From UBA2705 sp963977125 (lineage in GTDB: Bacteria > Pseudomonadota > Alphaproteobacteria > Micavibrionales > Micavibrionaceae): a stretch of DNA of 31,166 nt. The notes under the pieces were generated by a model. It was not told the DNA's origin. It saw nothing but the letters and a program-made list of their open reading frames with translations, and searched no databases. Both the position numbers and the translations under genes were made by a program. Of the stretch, positions 1-8,080 are shown one piece after another (the stretch's first letter is position 1; each line of letters opens with the position of its first letter). Where the stretch lies: the NCBI GenBank assembly GCA_963977125.1, contig CAXBNJ010000012.1, positions 1 through 31,166 on the forward strand, written 5' to 3'.

Positions 1-417
1 GAAATAGATGAAGACGTTCCTAAAATTTACGTGGATTCGCGTTTGATGCGTCAGGTCTTGATTAATCTGGTGAGTAACTCGCTTAAATTCTGTGAGCGTG
101 GCGGTCATATCTTTGTCAAAGTGAACCTTGCTGGGGATGGCGAGGTGATGATTACCGTCTCAGATGATGGCGTTGGTATCCCTAAGAGCAAGCTTAAAGA
201 GGCGCTGGAGCCATTTGGGCAAATTAAAGATTCTGCGTTATCAGCCAAGAACCAACAAGGTACAGGGCTTGGACTGCCGCTGGCTAAAGCTATGATGGAG
301 TTGCATGGCGGCGAATTATTCCTGAAATCAGATGAGGGCATGGGGACCATTGTAACGCTACATATCCCAACGCAACGTGTTTTGCACAGCCCCGACGATA
401 TTAACCGCTTTAAATAA
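1..417 (+). CDS. Sensor histidine kinase, C-terminal ATPase domain (partial)
   Basis: This is the 3' end of a gene whose frame is open to the first base of the window, so the N-terminus and the phospho-accepting His domain lie outside. The visible 138 residues are a HATPase_c domain. The N box has Asn22 and Asn26, the G1 box DDGVGIP is at about 55-61, and the G2 box GTGLGL is at about 87-92. The run EPFGQI...GTGLGLPLAK is typical of the PleC/DivJ-like kinases of alphaproteobacteria, which phosphorylate response regulators in cell-cycle or developmental signalling. The input signal and partner cannot be read from this piece. It ends ten bases before the Fur-family gene, so the two may be cotranscribed. 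Confidence 0.9.
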   Translation, partial: EIDEDVPKIYVDSRLMRQVLINLVSNSLKFCERGGHIFVKVNLAGDGEVMITVSDDGVGIPKSKLKEALEPFGQIKDSALSAKNQQGTGLGLPLAKAMMELHGGELFLKSDEGMGTIVTLHIPTQRVLHSPDDINRFK

Positions 418-427
418 TTAAGAGAGC

Positions 428-838
428 ATGACAATGACAAAAACTTTACAAGAGAGATGCGTTGATGCTGGTTTAAAGATGACCGGACAGCGCCGCATTA
501 TTACCAATGTGCTTGAAAACTCTAAAGATCATCCTTCTGTTGAAATGGTGTATGAGCGCGCAAAGGCAGAAGATTCTTCGATCTCTTTGGCGACGGTTTA
601 TAGAACAATGAACTTGCTTGATGAACTGGATTTAGTAACGCGCCATGACTTTAATGAAAGCTTTTCGCGCTATGATATTAATGTTGATGACCATTATCAT
701 TTAATCGACACAGAAAACGGCGAAGTGATTGAGTTTGAAAATGATGAAGTCGAAGCCATTGTCACAAAAGTCGCAGCAGAGCTTGGCTTTGATTTGTTTG
801 ATCACCGCCTTGAGCTCTATGGCCGGAAGAAGAAGTAA
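428..838 (+). CDS. Fur-family transcriptional regulator without CxxC motifs
   Basis: This 136-residue protein has the Fur-family plan: an N-terminal winged helix with the recognition segment SLATVYRTMNLLDEL, then a dimerisation half with NGEVIEFENDEVE and DHRLELYG. Fur proteins repress genes in response to metal. Here the only Cys is near residue 11, so the structural zinc site made by two CxxC motifs in E. coli Fur is absent, as in the Fur/Mur/Irr proteins of alphaproteobacteria. A His cluster (DDHYHLID) remains as possible metal ligands. Whether it senses iron, manganese or haem cannot be decided from sequence. A second ATG lies two codons downstream. An AAGAGAG ribosome-binding sequence sits just upstream of the first. 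Confidence 0.9.
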   Translation: MTMTKTLQERCVDAGLKMTGQRRIITNVLENSKDHPSVEMVYERAKAEDSSISLATVYRTMNLLDELDLVTRHDFNESFSRYDINVDDHYHLIDTENGEVIEFENDEVEAIVTKVAAELGFDLFDHRLELYGRKKK

Positions 839-863
839 GTTTAGTTAAGTTAGAAATTATTCT

Positions 864-1220
864 ATGGATATATCTTCCGCGCGCCAACAAACACAACTGA
901 ACGTTGACGGCTTATTGCATCGCTGTAACTTTGCAGGCGTGCCCTATTATATTATTAATCGCGGCGGCCATGATGGCTGTGCAATACTTTGTAAAGTCTA
1001 TGTCGCAGGCAAAGGGGCAAAGCTCTATGGCCAAATGCGCGATATGGATGGCGTTTTGAACTGGTATGAGGTCTTTGATGGCGCTATCGAGCTTGAAAAC
1101 AAAGCCGATCAGTATTTGCGCAATGAAATATCAATGGATCCTGACCTTTGGGGGATTGAGTTTGAATTATCTGAATTCTTAAACCCCTTTGATGCGGATG
1201 ATTTTTTAGTGATGTCTTGA
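864..1220 (+). CDS. DUF1491 family protein
   Basis: This 118-residue soluble protein resembles DUF1491, a small family found almost only in alphaproteobacteria. The matching features are an N-terminal stretch leading to a GGHDGCAILCKVYV strand, and the signature MDPDLWGIEFE near residues 91-101. No catalytic motif, signal peptide or membrane segment is visible and the function is unknown. It lies between the fur-like gene and prfC on the same strand, with gaps of 25 and 75 bases, so it is probably in the same transcript. The family assignment is from the DPDLW motif and length and is moderately secure. Confidence 0.72.
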   Translation: MDISSARQQTQLNVDGLLHRCNFAGVPYYIINRGGHDGCAILCKVYVAGKGAKLYGQMRDMDGVLNWYEVFDGAIELENKADQYLRNEISMDPDLWGIEFELSEFLNPFDADDFLVMS

Positions 1221-1295
1221 GATTTCGTGCCGTTTGACGTATAAGCCTTACAGATGAATTTGCTTTTAAGATAGATATATAGAAGATACACAATA

Positions 1296-2870
1296 ATGGC
1301 CGCGATTGAAGATCACACACCACGCCGTACTTATGCGATTATTTCGCATCCAGATGCGGGTAAAACGACCTTAACTGAAAAATTGCTGCTTTTTGGGGGC
1401 GCTATTCAGCTTGCTGGTCAAGTCAAGGCACGCGGTAATCGCCGCCGCGCGACATCGGATTGGATGAAAGTGGAGCAAGAGCGCGGTATCTCAGTTGCGT
1501 CTTCTGTAATGACTTTTGAATATGATGGTGTTATGCATAATTTGCTCGATACACCAGGGCATGAAGATTTCTCCGAAGATACTTATCGCGTATTAACCGC
1601 TGTTGATAGTGCCATTATGGTGCTTGATGCGGCTAAAGGCATTGAAACACAGACGTTAAAGCTTTTTGAAGTTTGTCGTATGCGTGATATTCCGATTCTG
1701 ACTTTTATCAATAAAATGGATCGTGACGGGCAGGAATTATTCTCGCTGCTCGATGAAGTTGAAAAAAAGCTTGCGCTTGATGTTGTGCCGGCCAGTTGGC
1801 CCATCGGTATGGGGCGTGACTTTAAAGGGTGTTATGATATTTTTAATGACAAGCTTAATTTATTTGAGCGCGGCAAAGGTGGCGTTGTTAGTGAAGCCAT
1901 AACATGTAATGGCCTGGATGACCCAAAGATCGATGAAATATTACCCCCAGCCTTAGCTAAACAGCTTCGTGAAGAAGTTGAGATGGTGCGTGGTGTCTAT
2001 GGCGACTTTGATCATGCTAGCTATTTAGAGGGCCACCAGACTCCGGTATATTTTGGTTCAGCCGTAAATAATTTTGGCGTACGTGAGATATTGAAAGGCG
2101 TAGATGATTTTGCGCCAGCGCCGCTTCCACAAAAAGCCGTTGAGCGTGAAATTGACCCTGCAGAAAAGAAGGTCAGTGCATTTGTCTTTAAAATCCAAGC
2201 CAATATGGACCCTAAACACCGTGACCGCATGGCTTTTGTTCGTATTTGTTCAGGCAAGTTTAAGCGTGGCATGAAATTAAAGCATGTACGCTCAGGCAAG
2301 CAGCTTACCTTACATTCACCACAAATGTTTTTCGCGCAAGACCGTGAAATGGCAGAGAATGCCTATGCGGGTGATATTATTGGTCTGCCAAACCACGGCA
2401 ATTTGCGTATTGGGGATTGCTTGACTGAAGGCGAAGACTTGCACTTTACAGGCATTCCAAGCTTTGCACCTGAAATAATGCAGCGTTGCGTGCCAGAAGA
2501 CCCGATGAAAGCCAAGCATTTATCAAAAGCGCTTGAGCAAATAGCCGAAGAGGGCGCAGCGCGTATCTTTAAATCAGCCATTGAATCATATTATTTGGTT
2601 GGGGTTATTGGCGCATTGCAATTTGATGTATTGATCGATCGTATCCGTACTGAATTTAACGTACCAGCTAAATTTGAGGCGACAAGCCTATACACAGCGC
2701 GTTGGCTTGAATGTGATGATCACAAGACACTTAAAAGCTTTATAGAGGCTAGCGGCAGCGCCATTGGCTATGATCACGATGAAGACCCGGTCTTTCTCGC
2801 ACGTAATTCATGGCACCTTCAAGACGCCCAAGACAAAAACAAAGATATTCGCTTCGTTTCTACAAAATAG
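1296..2870 (+). CDS. prfC: Peptide chain release factor 3 (RF3)
   Basis: RF3 is a GTPase that removes RF1 or RF2 from the ribosome after peptide release. The 524-residue product matches the family length. The G1 loop SHPDAGKT is at 17-24, the switch I region RRRATSDWMKVEQERGIS follows at about 49-66, G3 DTPGH is at 85-89 and G4 NKMD at 139-142. The later part carries the RF3-type domain II (HRDRMAFVRICSGKF) and C-terminal domain (GALQFDVLIDRI). The sequence looks intact. An inverted repeat about 45 bases after the stop could end its transcript. Confidence 0.98.
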   Translation: MAAIEDHTPRRTYAIISHPDAGKTTLTEKLLLFGGAIQLAGQVKARGNRRRATSDWMKVEQERGISVASSVMTFEYDGVMHNLLDTPGHEDFSEDTYRVLTAVDSAIMVLDAAKGIETQTLKLFEVCRMRDIPILTFINKMDRDGQELFSLLDEVEKKLALDVVPASWPIGMGRDFKGCYDIFNDKLNLFERGKGGVVSEAITCNGLDDPKIDEILPPALAKQLREEVEMVRGVYGDFDHASYLEGHQTPVYFGSAVNNFGVREILKGVDDFAPAPLPQKAVEREIDPAEKKVSAFVFKIQANMDPKHRDRMAFVRICSGKFKRGMKLKHVRSGKQLTLHSPQMFFAQDREMAENAYAGDIIGLPNHGNLRIGDCLTEGEDLHFTGIPSFAPEIMQRCVPEDPMKAKHLSKALEQIAEEGAARIFKSAIESYYLVGVIGALQFDVLIDRIRTEFNVPAKFEATSLYTARWLECDDHKTLKSFIEASGSAIGYDHDEDPVFLARNSWHLQDAQDKNKDIRFVSTK

Positions 2871-2913
2871 GGCGCTCTAATTTTAGGGATGTTCATATTT
2901 GGAAAACAGCTAA

Positions 2914-2933
2914 AAGCGCATGATTATGCGCTT
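2914..2933. terminator. Inverted repeat between prfC and a small minus-strand gene
   Basis: AAGCGCAT and ATGCGCTT form a perfect 8-bp stem around a 4-base loop. On the minus strand it is followed by TTTTAGCTGTTTT, and on the plus strand by a weaker T-containing tail. It lies between convergent genes, so it may serve both. The T tract is imperfect, hence moderate confidence. Confidence 0.5.
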
Positions 2934-2962
2934 CGCTTTAGAGTAAGTGAATTTACTCAATA

Positions 2963-3130
2963 TTATTTAAGACCAAGAGCAGCCTGTGGCGCTTGATGTG
3001 ATAAACCTTGGCCAAAACGTTGTTCAGCTTGCGCTAAAAAATTCTGGTTTCTTGAGTTAATATCTTGCTGTTCAGATGTGATTTGTACGATTTTGCTCAA
3101 TGTACTGGCTCCGTTGAAATTTGATTTCAT
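2963..3130 (-). CDS. Small protein of unknown function (55 aa)
   Basis: I do not recognise this gene. The 55-residue product is hydrophilic and Gln/Asn-rich (TSEQQDINSRNQNFLAQAEQ), with no Cys and no hydrophobic segment. It is followed by an Ala/Gln-rich tail ending in GLK. The start at 3130 is chosen because AGGGAA lies seven bases before it. The open frame extends 15 codons further upstream to another ATG, but that one has no comparable ribosome-binding site. A hairpin lies just after the stop. A second minus-strand small gene lies about 170 bases upstream. Coding status rests on the ribosome-binding site and terminator only. Confidence 0.45.
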   Translation of the reverse strand: MKSNFNGASTLSKIVQITSEQQDINSRNQNFLAQAEQRFGQGLSHQAPQAALGLK

Positions 3131-3299
3131 TTTAAAGTTCCCTTTAAAGTTATACATATCGTAACATTGCATCATCAGAATAGCAATATTTTTATGTGTT
3201 TATATTAAGTTTAATAGTTTGTTACTTAAGTTAATTGTAAGTTTGAATAAAACTGAGGATAAACTTACTATTTTCTTAACTCCGCCTAGACAGCTTTCT

Positions 3300-3521
3300 T
3301 TAACGAGAGCATACGGGGGTATCAGCACCAAGAGAAATTGTAGGGCTTTGATCTGTTAATGGGAAGTTGCCAAGCTGTTTTGCGCCTGTTGCGCCTAAAC
3401 CAAATGCCGTAACCGCGATACCGTTTCTTGCACATGTACCAAATGTTTGTCCTGCTGCTGTCATATTTCTAATCCTTATTATTTGCGTTAATGTTGTTTC
3501 GTTGTGTTGTTCTAAGCTCAT
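3300..3521 (-). CDS. Small peptide gene of unknown function (73 or 54 aa)
   Basis: I do not recognise this gene. Two in-frame starts both have a good ribosome-binding sequence: ATG at 3521 (AAAGG six bases away, 73 aa) and ATG at 3464 (AAGGA eight bases away, 54 aa). The shared part is rich in Gly, Ala and Thr. It has a mildly hydrophobic centre (NGIAVTAFGLGATGAKQLG) and two Cys, one near the start of the short form (FGTCARNG) and one four residues from the C-terminus (TPVCSR). That could allow a disulfide. It is divergent from the suf regulator gene. A secreted or processed peptide is conceivable, but no leader cleavage site or modification enzyme is nearby. Confidence 0.45.
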   Translation of the reverse strand: MSLEQHNETTLTQIIRIRNMTAAGQTFGTCARNGIAVTAFGLGATGAKQLGNFPLTDQSPTISLGADTPVCSR

Positions 3522-3582
3522 AATAGACCTTTACTTTTAATTTTATGTTAATAATAGATTGCATTTTATTTATAAATTGATA

Positions 3583-3611
3583 TTGATCGCGTACAAGATT
3601 AGTACTATATA
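3583..3611 (+). promoter_or_regulatory. Candidate suf operon promoter with embedded inverted repeat
   Basis: TTGATC (3583-3588) and TATATA (3606-3611) are separated by 17 bases, a good sigma-70-type arrangement 111 bases before the regulator start. The spacer contains GTAC, seven bases, then GTAC (3591-3605), an inverted repeat placed where a repressor would block RNA polymerase. Autoregulation by the Rrf2-type regulator is an inference. Confidence 0.45.
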
Positions 3612-3722
3612 GATCTATGCTTGTTATTGCGCGGCCTGATGATTATAAAGAGGGTTATAAAAAGCGCTGTAATATATGCCGTAATGAATAAGGCGAAAGC
3701 CATAGGGTAAAGATAAAAGGCG

Positions 3723-4163
3723 ATGTTGAAGCTATCAAAATTAACAGATTATGCGATTATTCTATTAAGTGCACTGTCGAAAGATAGCACGCAGAGCTAT
3801 TCAGCATCCGCTTTAGCGGCAAAGACCCACATTCCTGAACCGACAACGGCTAAGATACTTAAAATGTTATCGTCAGGTGGTTTGGTGCTCTCTATACGTG
3901 GCGCGCATGGGGGCTATAAAGCAATAGGATCCTATGAAGATACGCCCTTAACACGGATTATCGAAGTTATGGAGGGCGATATCGCCCTAACGGATTGCGC
4001 TATAAACGCTAATCATAATTGCTCTATTAAAGAAAGCTGCCCCTTAGAAGGCGCGTGGAGCGATGTAAATAAGTTGTTATATGAAACATTAAGCGGCGTG
4101 AGTTTAGCCAGCTTATTGAATAAAGCACAAATAAGACCAACGGAAATAAGAGACGTAATATGA
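3723..4163 (+). CDS. Rrf2-family SUF system regulator
   Basis: This 146-residue Rrf2-family DNA-binding protein fits the type that controls suf operons (SufR/IscR-like). The N-terminus MLKLSKLTDYAIILLSAL is the family signature, and the wing contains RGAHGGYK at about 59-66. Three Cys follow at about 92-107 (DCAIN, HNCSI, ESCPL), the expected ligands of an Fe-S cluster that would report cluster sufficiency. The gene heads the operon, and its stop overlaps the sufB start by four bases (ATGA), which fits translational coupling. It probably represses its own operon when clusters are plentiful. That is family knowledge and is not shown by the sequence. Confidence 0.92.
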   Translation: MLKLSKLTDYAIILLSALSKDSTQSYSASALAAKTHIPEPTTAKILKMLSSGGLVLSIRGAHGGYKAIGSYEDTPLTRIIEVMEGDIALTDCAINANHNCSIKESCPLEGAWSDVNKLLYETLSGVSLASLLNKAQIRPTEIRDVI

Positions 4164-5632
4164 ATGAAGCCGTAAAAAACAAACCTGCTGATAACGCCGA
4201 ATTAGAGGCGCATGTCGAGTCGCTTAAAACCTATAGCGCTGGCTTTGTGACGGATATTGAATCAGATAAAGCCCCTAAAGGCTTGAATGAAAACATTGTA
4301 CGTTTTATCTCAGCCAAGAAGGAAGATCCTGAATGGTTGCTTGAGTGGCGCCTTAAGGCTTATCGCCACTGGGAAACTATGCCAGAGCCACAATGGGCAA
4401 AACTGGATATCCCTGAATTTGATTATCAAGACGCTTATTATTTTGCCGCCCCCAGAATGGAAAATGCGCCAAAGTCTTTAGATGAAGTTGATCCGCGTTT
4501 ATTAGAAACATACGAAAAACTTGGTATTCCGTTGCGTGAGCGTGAAATCCTTGCGGGCGTTGCCGTAGATGTGATTTTTGATTCTGTATCCGTTGGTACG
4601 ACATATAAAGAAAAGCTCGCTGAAGTCGGTATTATCTTCTGCTCAATATCAGAAGCGATCAAAGACTACCCTGAGCTTGTTCGTAAATATATGGGCACTG
4701 TTGTGCCGTTTCATGACAATAAACATGCGTGTTTAAACAGCGCCGTCTTTACGGATGGCAGTTTTGTTTACATTCCGCCGGGCGTACGCTGTCCGATGGA
4801 GCTTTCAACTTATTTCCGCATTAACGAGCTGAATACAGGACAATTTGAGCGCACGTTGATTATTGCAGATAAAGGCTCTTACGTCTCTTATTTGGAAGGT
4901 TGCACAGCGCCAATGCGCGATGAGCGCCAGCTTCATGCGGCGATTGTTGAACTGGTCGCCTTGGAAGATGCAGAGATTAAATATTCTACCGTACAAAACT
5001 GGTATCCCGGTGATGAAGACGGCAAAGGCGGCATTTATAATTTTGTGACCAAGCGCGGTATATGCGCGGGCGATCGCTCTAAAATAAGCTGGACACAGGT
5101 TGAGACAGGCTCTGCTGTAACGTGGAAATATCCATCTTGTATCTTAAAAGGCGATGATAGCGTCGGTGAATTTTATTCTGTAGCGATTACCAATAATCAA
5201 CAACAGGCTGATACTGGTACAAAAATGATCCATATGGGCAAAAATACAAAGTCACGGATTATTTCAAAGGGTATTAGCGCAGGTCAATCAAACCAGACTT
5301 ATCGCGGCCAAGTCAAAGTCTTACCAGGCGCTGAGGGCGCGCGTAATTATACGCAATGTGATAGCTTGTTGATCGGTAAAGATTGCGGTGCACATACAGT
5401 ACCTTATATAGATAGCAGTAATAGCAGCGCTATTTTAGAACATGAAGCGACCACATCAAAAATTGCCGATGCGCAGCTTTTCTATTGCCGTCAACGTGGC
5501 CTGAACGAAGAAGAGGCGGTGGCTTTGATCGTTAATGGCTTCTGCCGCGAAGTCATGCAGAATTTACCAATGGAATTTGCGGTTGAAGCACAGAAGCTCG
5601 TTGGGGTAAGCTTAGAAGGTAGCGTTGGTTAG
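4160..5632 (+). CDS. sufB: Fe-S cluster assembly protein SufB
   Basis: SufB is the scaffold subunit of the SufBC2D complex on which Fe-S clusters are built. The product has 490 residues, the usual length. It carries the conserved core GVRCPMELSTYFRIN (about 208-222), the SYVSYLEGCTAPMRDE block (about 240-255) and GARNYTQCDSLLIG. Cys400 there corresponds to the essential persulfide-accepting Cys of E. coli SufB. The C-terminal segment (EHEATTSKI, FYCRQRGL) is intact. It overlaps the upstream regulator by four bases and is followed after 44 bases by an unusual membrane-protein gene instead of sufC. Confidence 0.98.
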   Translation: MNEAVKNKPADNAELEAHVESLKTYSAGFVTDIESDKAPKGLNENIVRFISAKKEDPEWLLEWRLKAYRHWETMPEPQWAKLDIPEFDYQDAYYFAAPRMENAPKSLDEVDPRLLETYEKLGIPLREREILAGVAVDVIFDSVSVGTTYKEKLAEVGIIFCSISEAIKDYPELVRKYMGTVVPFHDNKHACLNSAVFTDGSFVYIPPGVRCPMELSTYFRINELNTGQFERTLIIADKGSYVSYLEGCTAPMRDERQLHAAIVELVALEDAEIKYSTVQNWYPGDEDGKGGIYNFVTKRGICAGDRSKISWTQVETGSAVTWKYPSCILKGDDSVGEFYSVAITNNQQQADTGTKMIHMGKNTKSRIISKGISAGQSNQTYRGQVKVLPGAEGARNYTQCDSLLIGKDCGAHTVPYIDSSNSSAILEHEATTSKIADAQLFYCRQRGLNEEEAVALIVNGFCREVMQNLPMEFAVEAQKLVGVSLEGSVG

Positions 5633-5676
5633 CAAGATGATTTGAATTAAGAAGTAATCAATAAGGATGACTTGAG

Positions 5677-6105
5677 ATGATTAAAAAGACATTTATAGCA
5701 CTATTCTTTTTTATATTCGCGGCCTTTTCAATATTAGCGGTACGTGGGCGTTTGCTGTATTTAGATGCAACGACACTGGCCGGGGAAGCAGGATTAGAGG
5801 CGAAGCTGTTTCATATTGGTTATCTTACGCTTTTAGTTCTCTATCTGTTTTTTACTTATCTGTTTTTCAAAACAGATGCAGATGATGATAACTATAAAAA
5901 AGTCCTAATGGGCATGGCGCTACCGCTTTATGTTCTGGGGGCATTTGGTATTGCTGCAGGGCTCGGCTGCGCAGTTCTTGGCTGCACATATGGCGCGACG
6001 TATGACCCTGTATTGGGGGCTTTACTCAGTTTAGAATTTCTTGATCGTTTCTTTGGTGATCAAGCGATGGTTTTATATAAATTTACGGTTCAAATGCCAA
6101 TTTAA
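5677..6105 (+). CDS. Unknown membrane protein inside the suf operon
   Basis: I do not recognise a family for this 142-residue protein. It is very hydrophobic. A first segment lies at about 5-22, a second at about 46-64 and a third at about 76-102, with a possible re-entrant or amphipathic stretch after that. An acidic loop (KTDADDDNYKK) lies between segments two and three. Two Cys, C98 and C103, sit at the end of the third segment in GLGCAVLGCTYG and could bind metal or form a disulfide. The gene lies between sufB and sufC on the same strand, 44 and 15 bases from them, so it is very likely cotranscribed. Its role in Fe-S assembly is unknown. Confidence 0.8.
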   Translation: MIKKTFIALFFFIFAAFSILAVRGRLLYLDATTLAGEAGLEAKLFHIGYLTLLVLYLFFTYLFFKTDADDDNYKKVLMGMALPLYVLGAFGIAAGLGCAVLGCTYGATYDPVLGALLSLEFLDRFFGDQAMVLYKFTVQMPI

Positions 6106-6120
6106 AAGGGCGAATACACA

Positions 6121-6879
6121 ATGATTAAAATTACTAACCTCCATGCACAAATTGGTGATAAAGAAATCTTGAAAGGTCTATCCCTCGAGATTGAAGCAGG
6201 CAGTGTCCATGCGATAATGGGCCCTAATGGTGCAGGCAAGTCGACATTGGCCAGCGTAATTGCAGGCCGCGAAGAATATGATGTCACCGCAGGCGATGTT
6301 ATGATGGATGGTCAAGATTTGCTTGATATGAAACCTGAAGAGCGTGCCGCTAAAGGTGTGTTTATGGCGTTTCAATATCCGTTAGAGATCCCTGGCGTGC
6401 CCATGACAACATTCTTGAAAACCGCATTAAATGCGCAACGTAAATTACGCGGCGAAGATGAACTTGATAGCCTAGGCTTCCTTAAGAAGATTAAACCTTT
6501 GGCTAAAACACTGGGCGTTAGTGATGCGATGATGAAACGCGCTGTTAATGAAGGCTGTTCAGGCGGCGAAAAGAAACGCAATGAAGTTTTACAAATGGCG
6601 ATGTTAGAGCCTAAATTTGCCGTGCTTGATGAAACCGATTCAGGTCTTGATATTGATGCTTTGCGCGTTGTTGCTGACGGCGTTAATGCGCTGCGCAGTG
6701 AAGGCCGCAGCTTCCTTGTGATTACGCATTATCAACGCTTACTTGATTATATTAAGCCAGATGTTGTGCATGTCTTGGCTGACGGTCGCATCGTTGAAAC
6801 GGGCGGCCCTGAATTGGCGCTTAAGCTTGAAGATGAAGGCTATGCCAAATATATCGAACCTCAAGGAGAGGCAGCTTAA
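6121..6879 (+). CDS. sufC: Fe-S assembly ATPase SufC
   Basis: SufC is the ABC-type ATPase that drives conformational change in the SufBCD scaffold. The 252-residue product has Walker A GPNGAGKST at about 35-43, a Q-loop in MAFQYPLEIPGVP, the SufC-type signature CSGGEKKRNE, Walker B with FAVLDETDSGLDID and the switch His in VITHYQR. The DETDSGLD form is characteristic of SufC compared with transport ATPases. An AAGGG sequence lies upstream of the chosen ATG. The stop is followed two bases later by the sufD start. Confidence 0.98.
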   Translation: MIKITNLHAQIGDKEILKGLSLEIEAGSVHAIMGPNGAGKSTLASVIAGREEYDVTAGDVMMDGQDLLDMKPEERAAKGVFMAFQYPLEIPGVPMTTFLKTALNAQRKLRGEDELDSLGFLKKIKPLAKTLGVSDAMMKRAVNEGCSGGEKKRNEVLQMAMLEPKFAVLDETDSGLDIDALRVVADGVNALRSEGRSFLVITHYQRLLDYIKPDVVHVLADGRIVETGGPELALKLEDEGYAKYIEPQGEAA

Positions 6880-6880
6880 T

Positions 6881-8080
6881 ATGAGCGCGATCGTAAAAGA
6901 AAAACCACGTTACAAGCCAGAAACCGCAGATATTTTTAATTCTGTGATGAGCTTGGCGGCGAATGATCGGGCGGACTTACCGTCTAGTCTTGTCGCGCAT
7001 CAAGACGCGGCAGCGGCCTTGTTTAAACAATATGGCGTACCTTTTGCGCGCCTAGAGCGCTGGAAATATAGCAATTTTTATCCCGTACTTAAAAAGATGG
7101 ATTTAGCACCATCGATATTGGCTGATTTATGGCAGGGTGATTTGTCTTATATTAAGCCGATTAAGGATATGCTGGATCAAGATTGGGTGGTTGACGCTTT
7201 GGCTGCGCAAGCCCCACAAAGCGAAGGCGCACATGACGATTATGCTTTTTGGCACTTAAACACAGTGCAAAGCCATCAAGGTTGGGTGCTTGATATCCCT
7301 GATAATACAGAAGTTAAAGCGCCGCTTATTCTGAATACAATGAATAAAGACGGTACTTATAACGCAATGCGTCTTCTTATTCGCCTTGGTAAAAACGCGC
7401 GCGTTACATTGCGTGAAAAGCATAGCGGTGAAACACAAGACGCATCTTATTTCAAAAACTGGGTAACGCAAGTTATCGTCGGTGAGGGCGCCGCCTTAAC
7501 GCATCTGCGTGACCAAGGCGATACACAAAATGCCGCTTATGTACAAAGCACGCATGTTGATTTAGCGCGGGACGCTCAGTATACAAGCCTTACAATTAAT
7601 ACGGGCGCATTAATTTTCCGCAATCAAGTCCACGTAGATTTAAATGGCGCGGGCGCGCATGCTTCTGTGCGCTCATCAGCTAATGTAAGCGGCGATCAAC
7701 ATATCGACCTGACCACGACAATGGCGCATAATGTGCCATCCTCAACGTCCAATCAAATTGTCCGTAATGTTTTAGCCGGAAAATCTAAAGGCGTATTCCA
7801 AGGTAAAGTCTGCGTGGCTAAAGGCGCTGATTTTACGGATGGCTCACAAAGCTCAAAAGCAATTTTAATGTCACCTTTTGCCTCCATGCATGCCAAGCCA
7901 GAGCTTGAAATATATGCAGATGAAGTGAAATGTGCCCATGGCGCAACATGTGGTGCATTAGACGAAAGCGCGTTATTCTATGCGCGCTCACGCGGCATTG
8001 CTTATGATGATGCACGCGCAATGCTGATTGAGGCATTTTTAGAAGAGGTGAAAGATGGTCTCCCCACTGAAAATGAATAA
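6881..8080 (+). CDS. sufD: Fe-S cluster assembly protein SufD
   Basis: SufD pairs with SufB and SufC and is needed for iron entry into the scaffold. The start at 6881 gives 399 residues and is preceded by AAGGAGAG. The open frame extends further upstream inside sufC, but that part is not SufD-like. Conserved features are LERWKYSN near the N-terminus, the beta-helix core, and HAKPELEIYADEVKCAHGAT near the C-terminus. The His of CAHGAT corresponds to the functionally important His of E. coli SufD. The 3' end overlaps sufS by 26 bases. Confidence 0.97.
   Translation: MSAIVKEKPRYKPETADIFNSVMSLAANDRADLPSSLVAHQDAAAALFKQYGVPFARLERWKYSNFYPVLKKMDLAPSILADLWQGDLSYIKPIKDMLDQDWVVDALAAQAPQSEGAHDDYAFWHLNTVQSHQGWVLDIPDNTEVKAPLILNTMNKDGTYNAMRLLIRLGKNARVTLREKHSGETQDASYFKNWVTQVIVGEGAALTHLRDQGDTQNAAYVQSTHVDLARDAQYTSLTINTGALIFRNQVHVDLNGAGAHASVRSSANVSGDQHIDLTTTMAHNVPSSTSNQIVRNVLAGKSKGVFQGKVCVAKGADFTDGSQSSKAILMSPFASMHAKPELEIYADEVKCAHGATCGALDESALFYARSRGIAYDDARAMLIEAFLEEVKDGLPTENE

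Noticed and set aside
6743..6880. N-terminal extension of SufD inside sufC
   Set aside because: The extra residues are a frame-shifted reading of sufC. A strong ribosome-binding site (AAGGAGAG) precedes the ATG at 6881.
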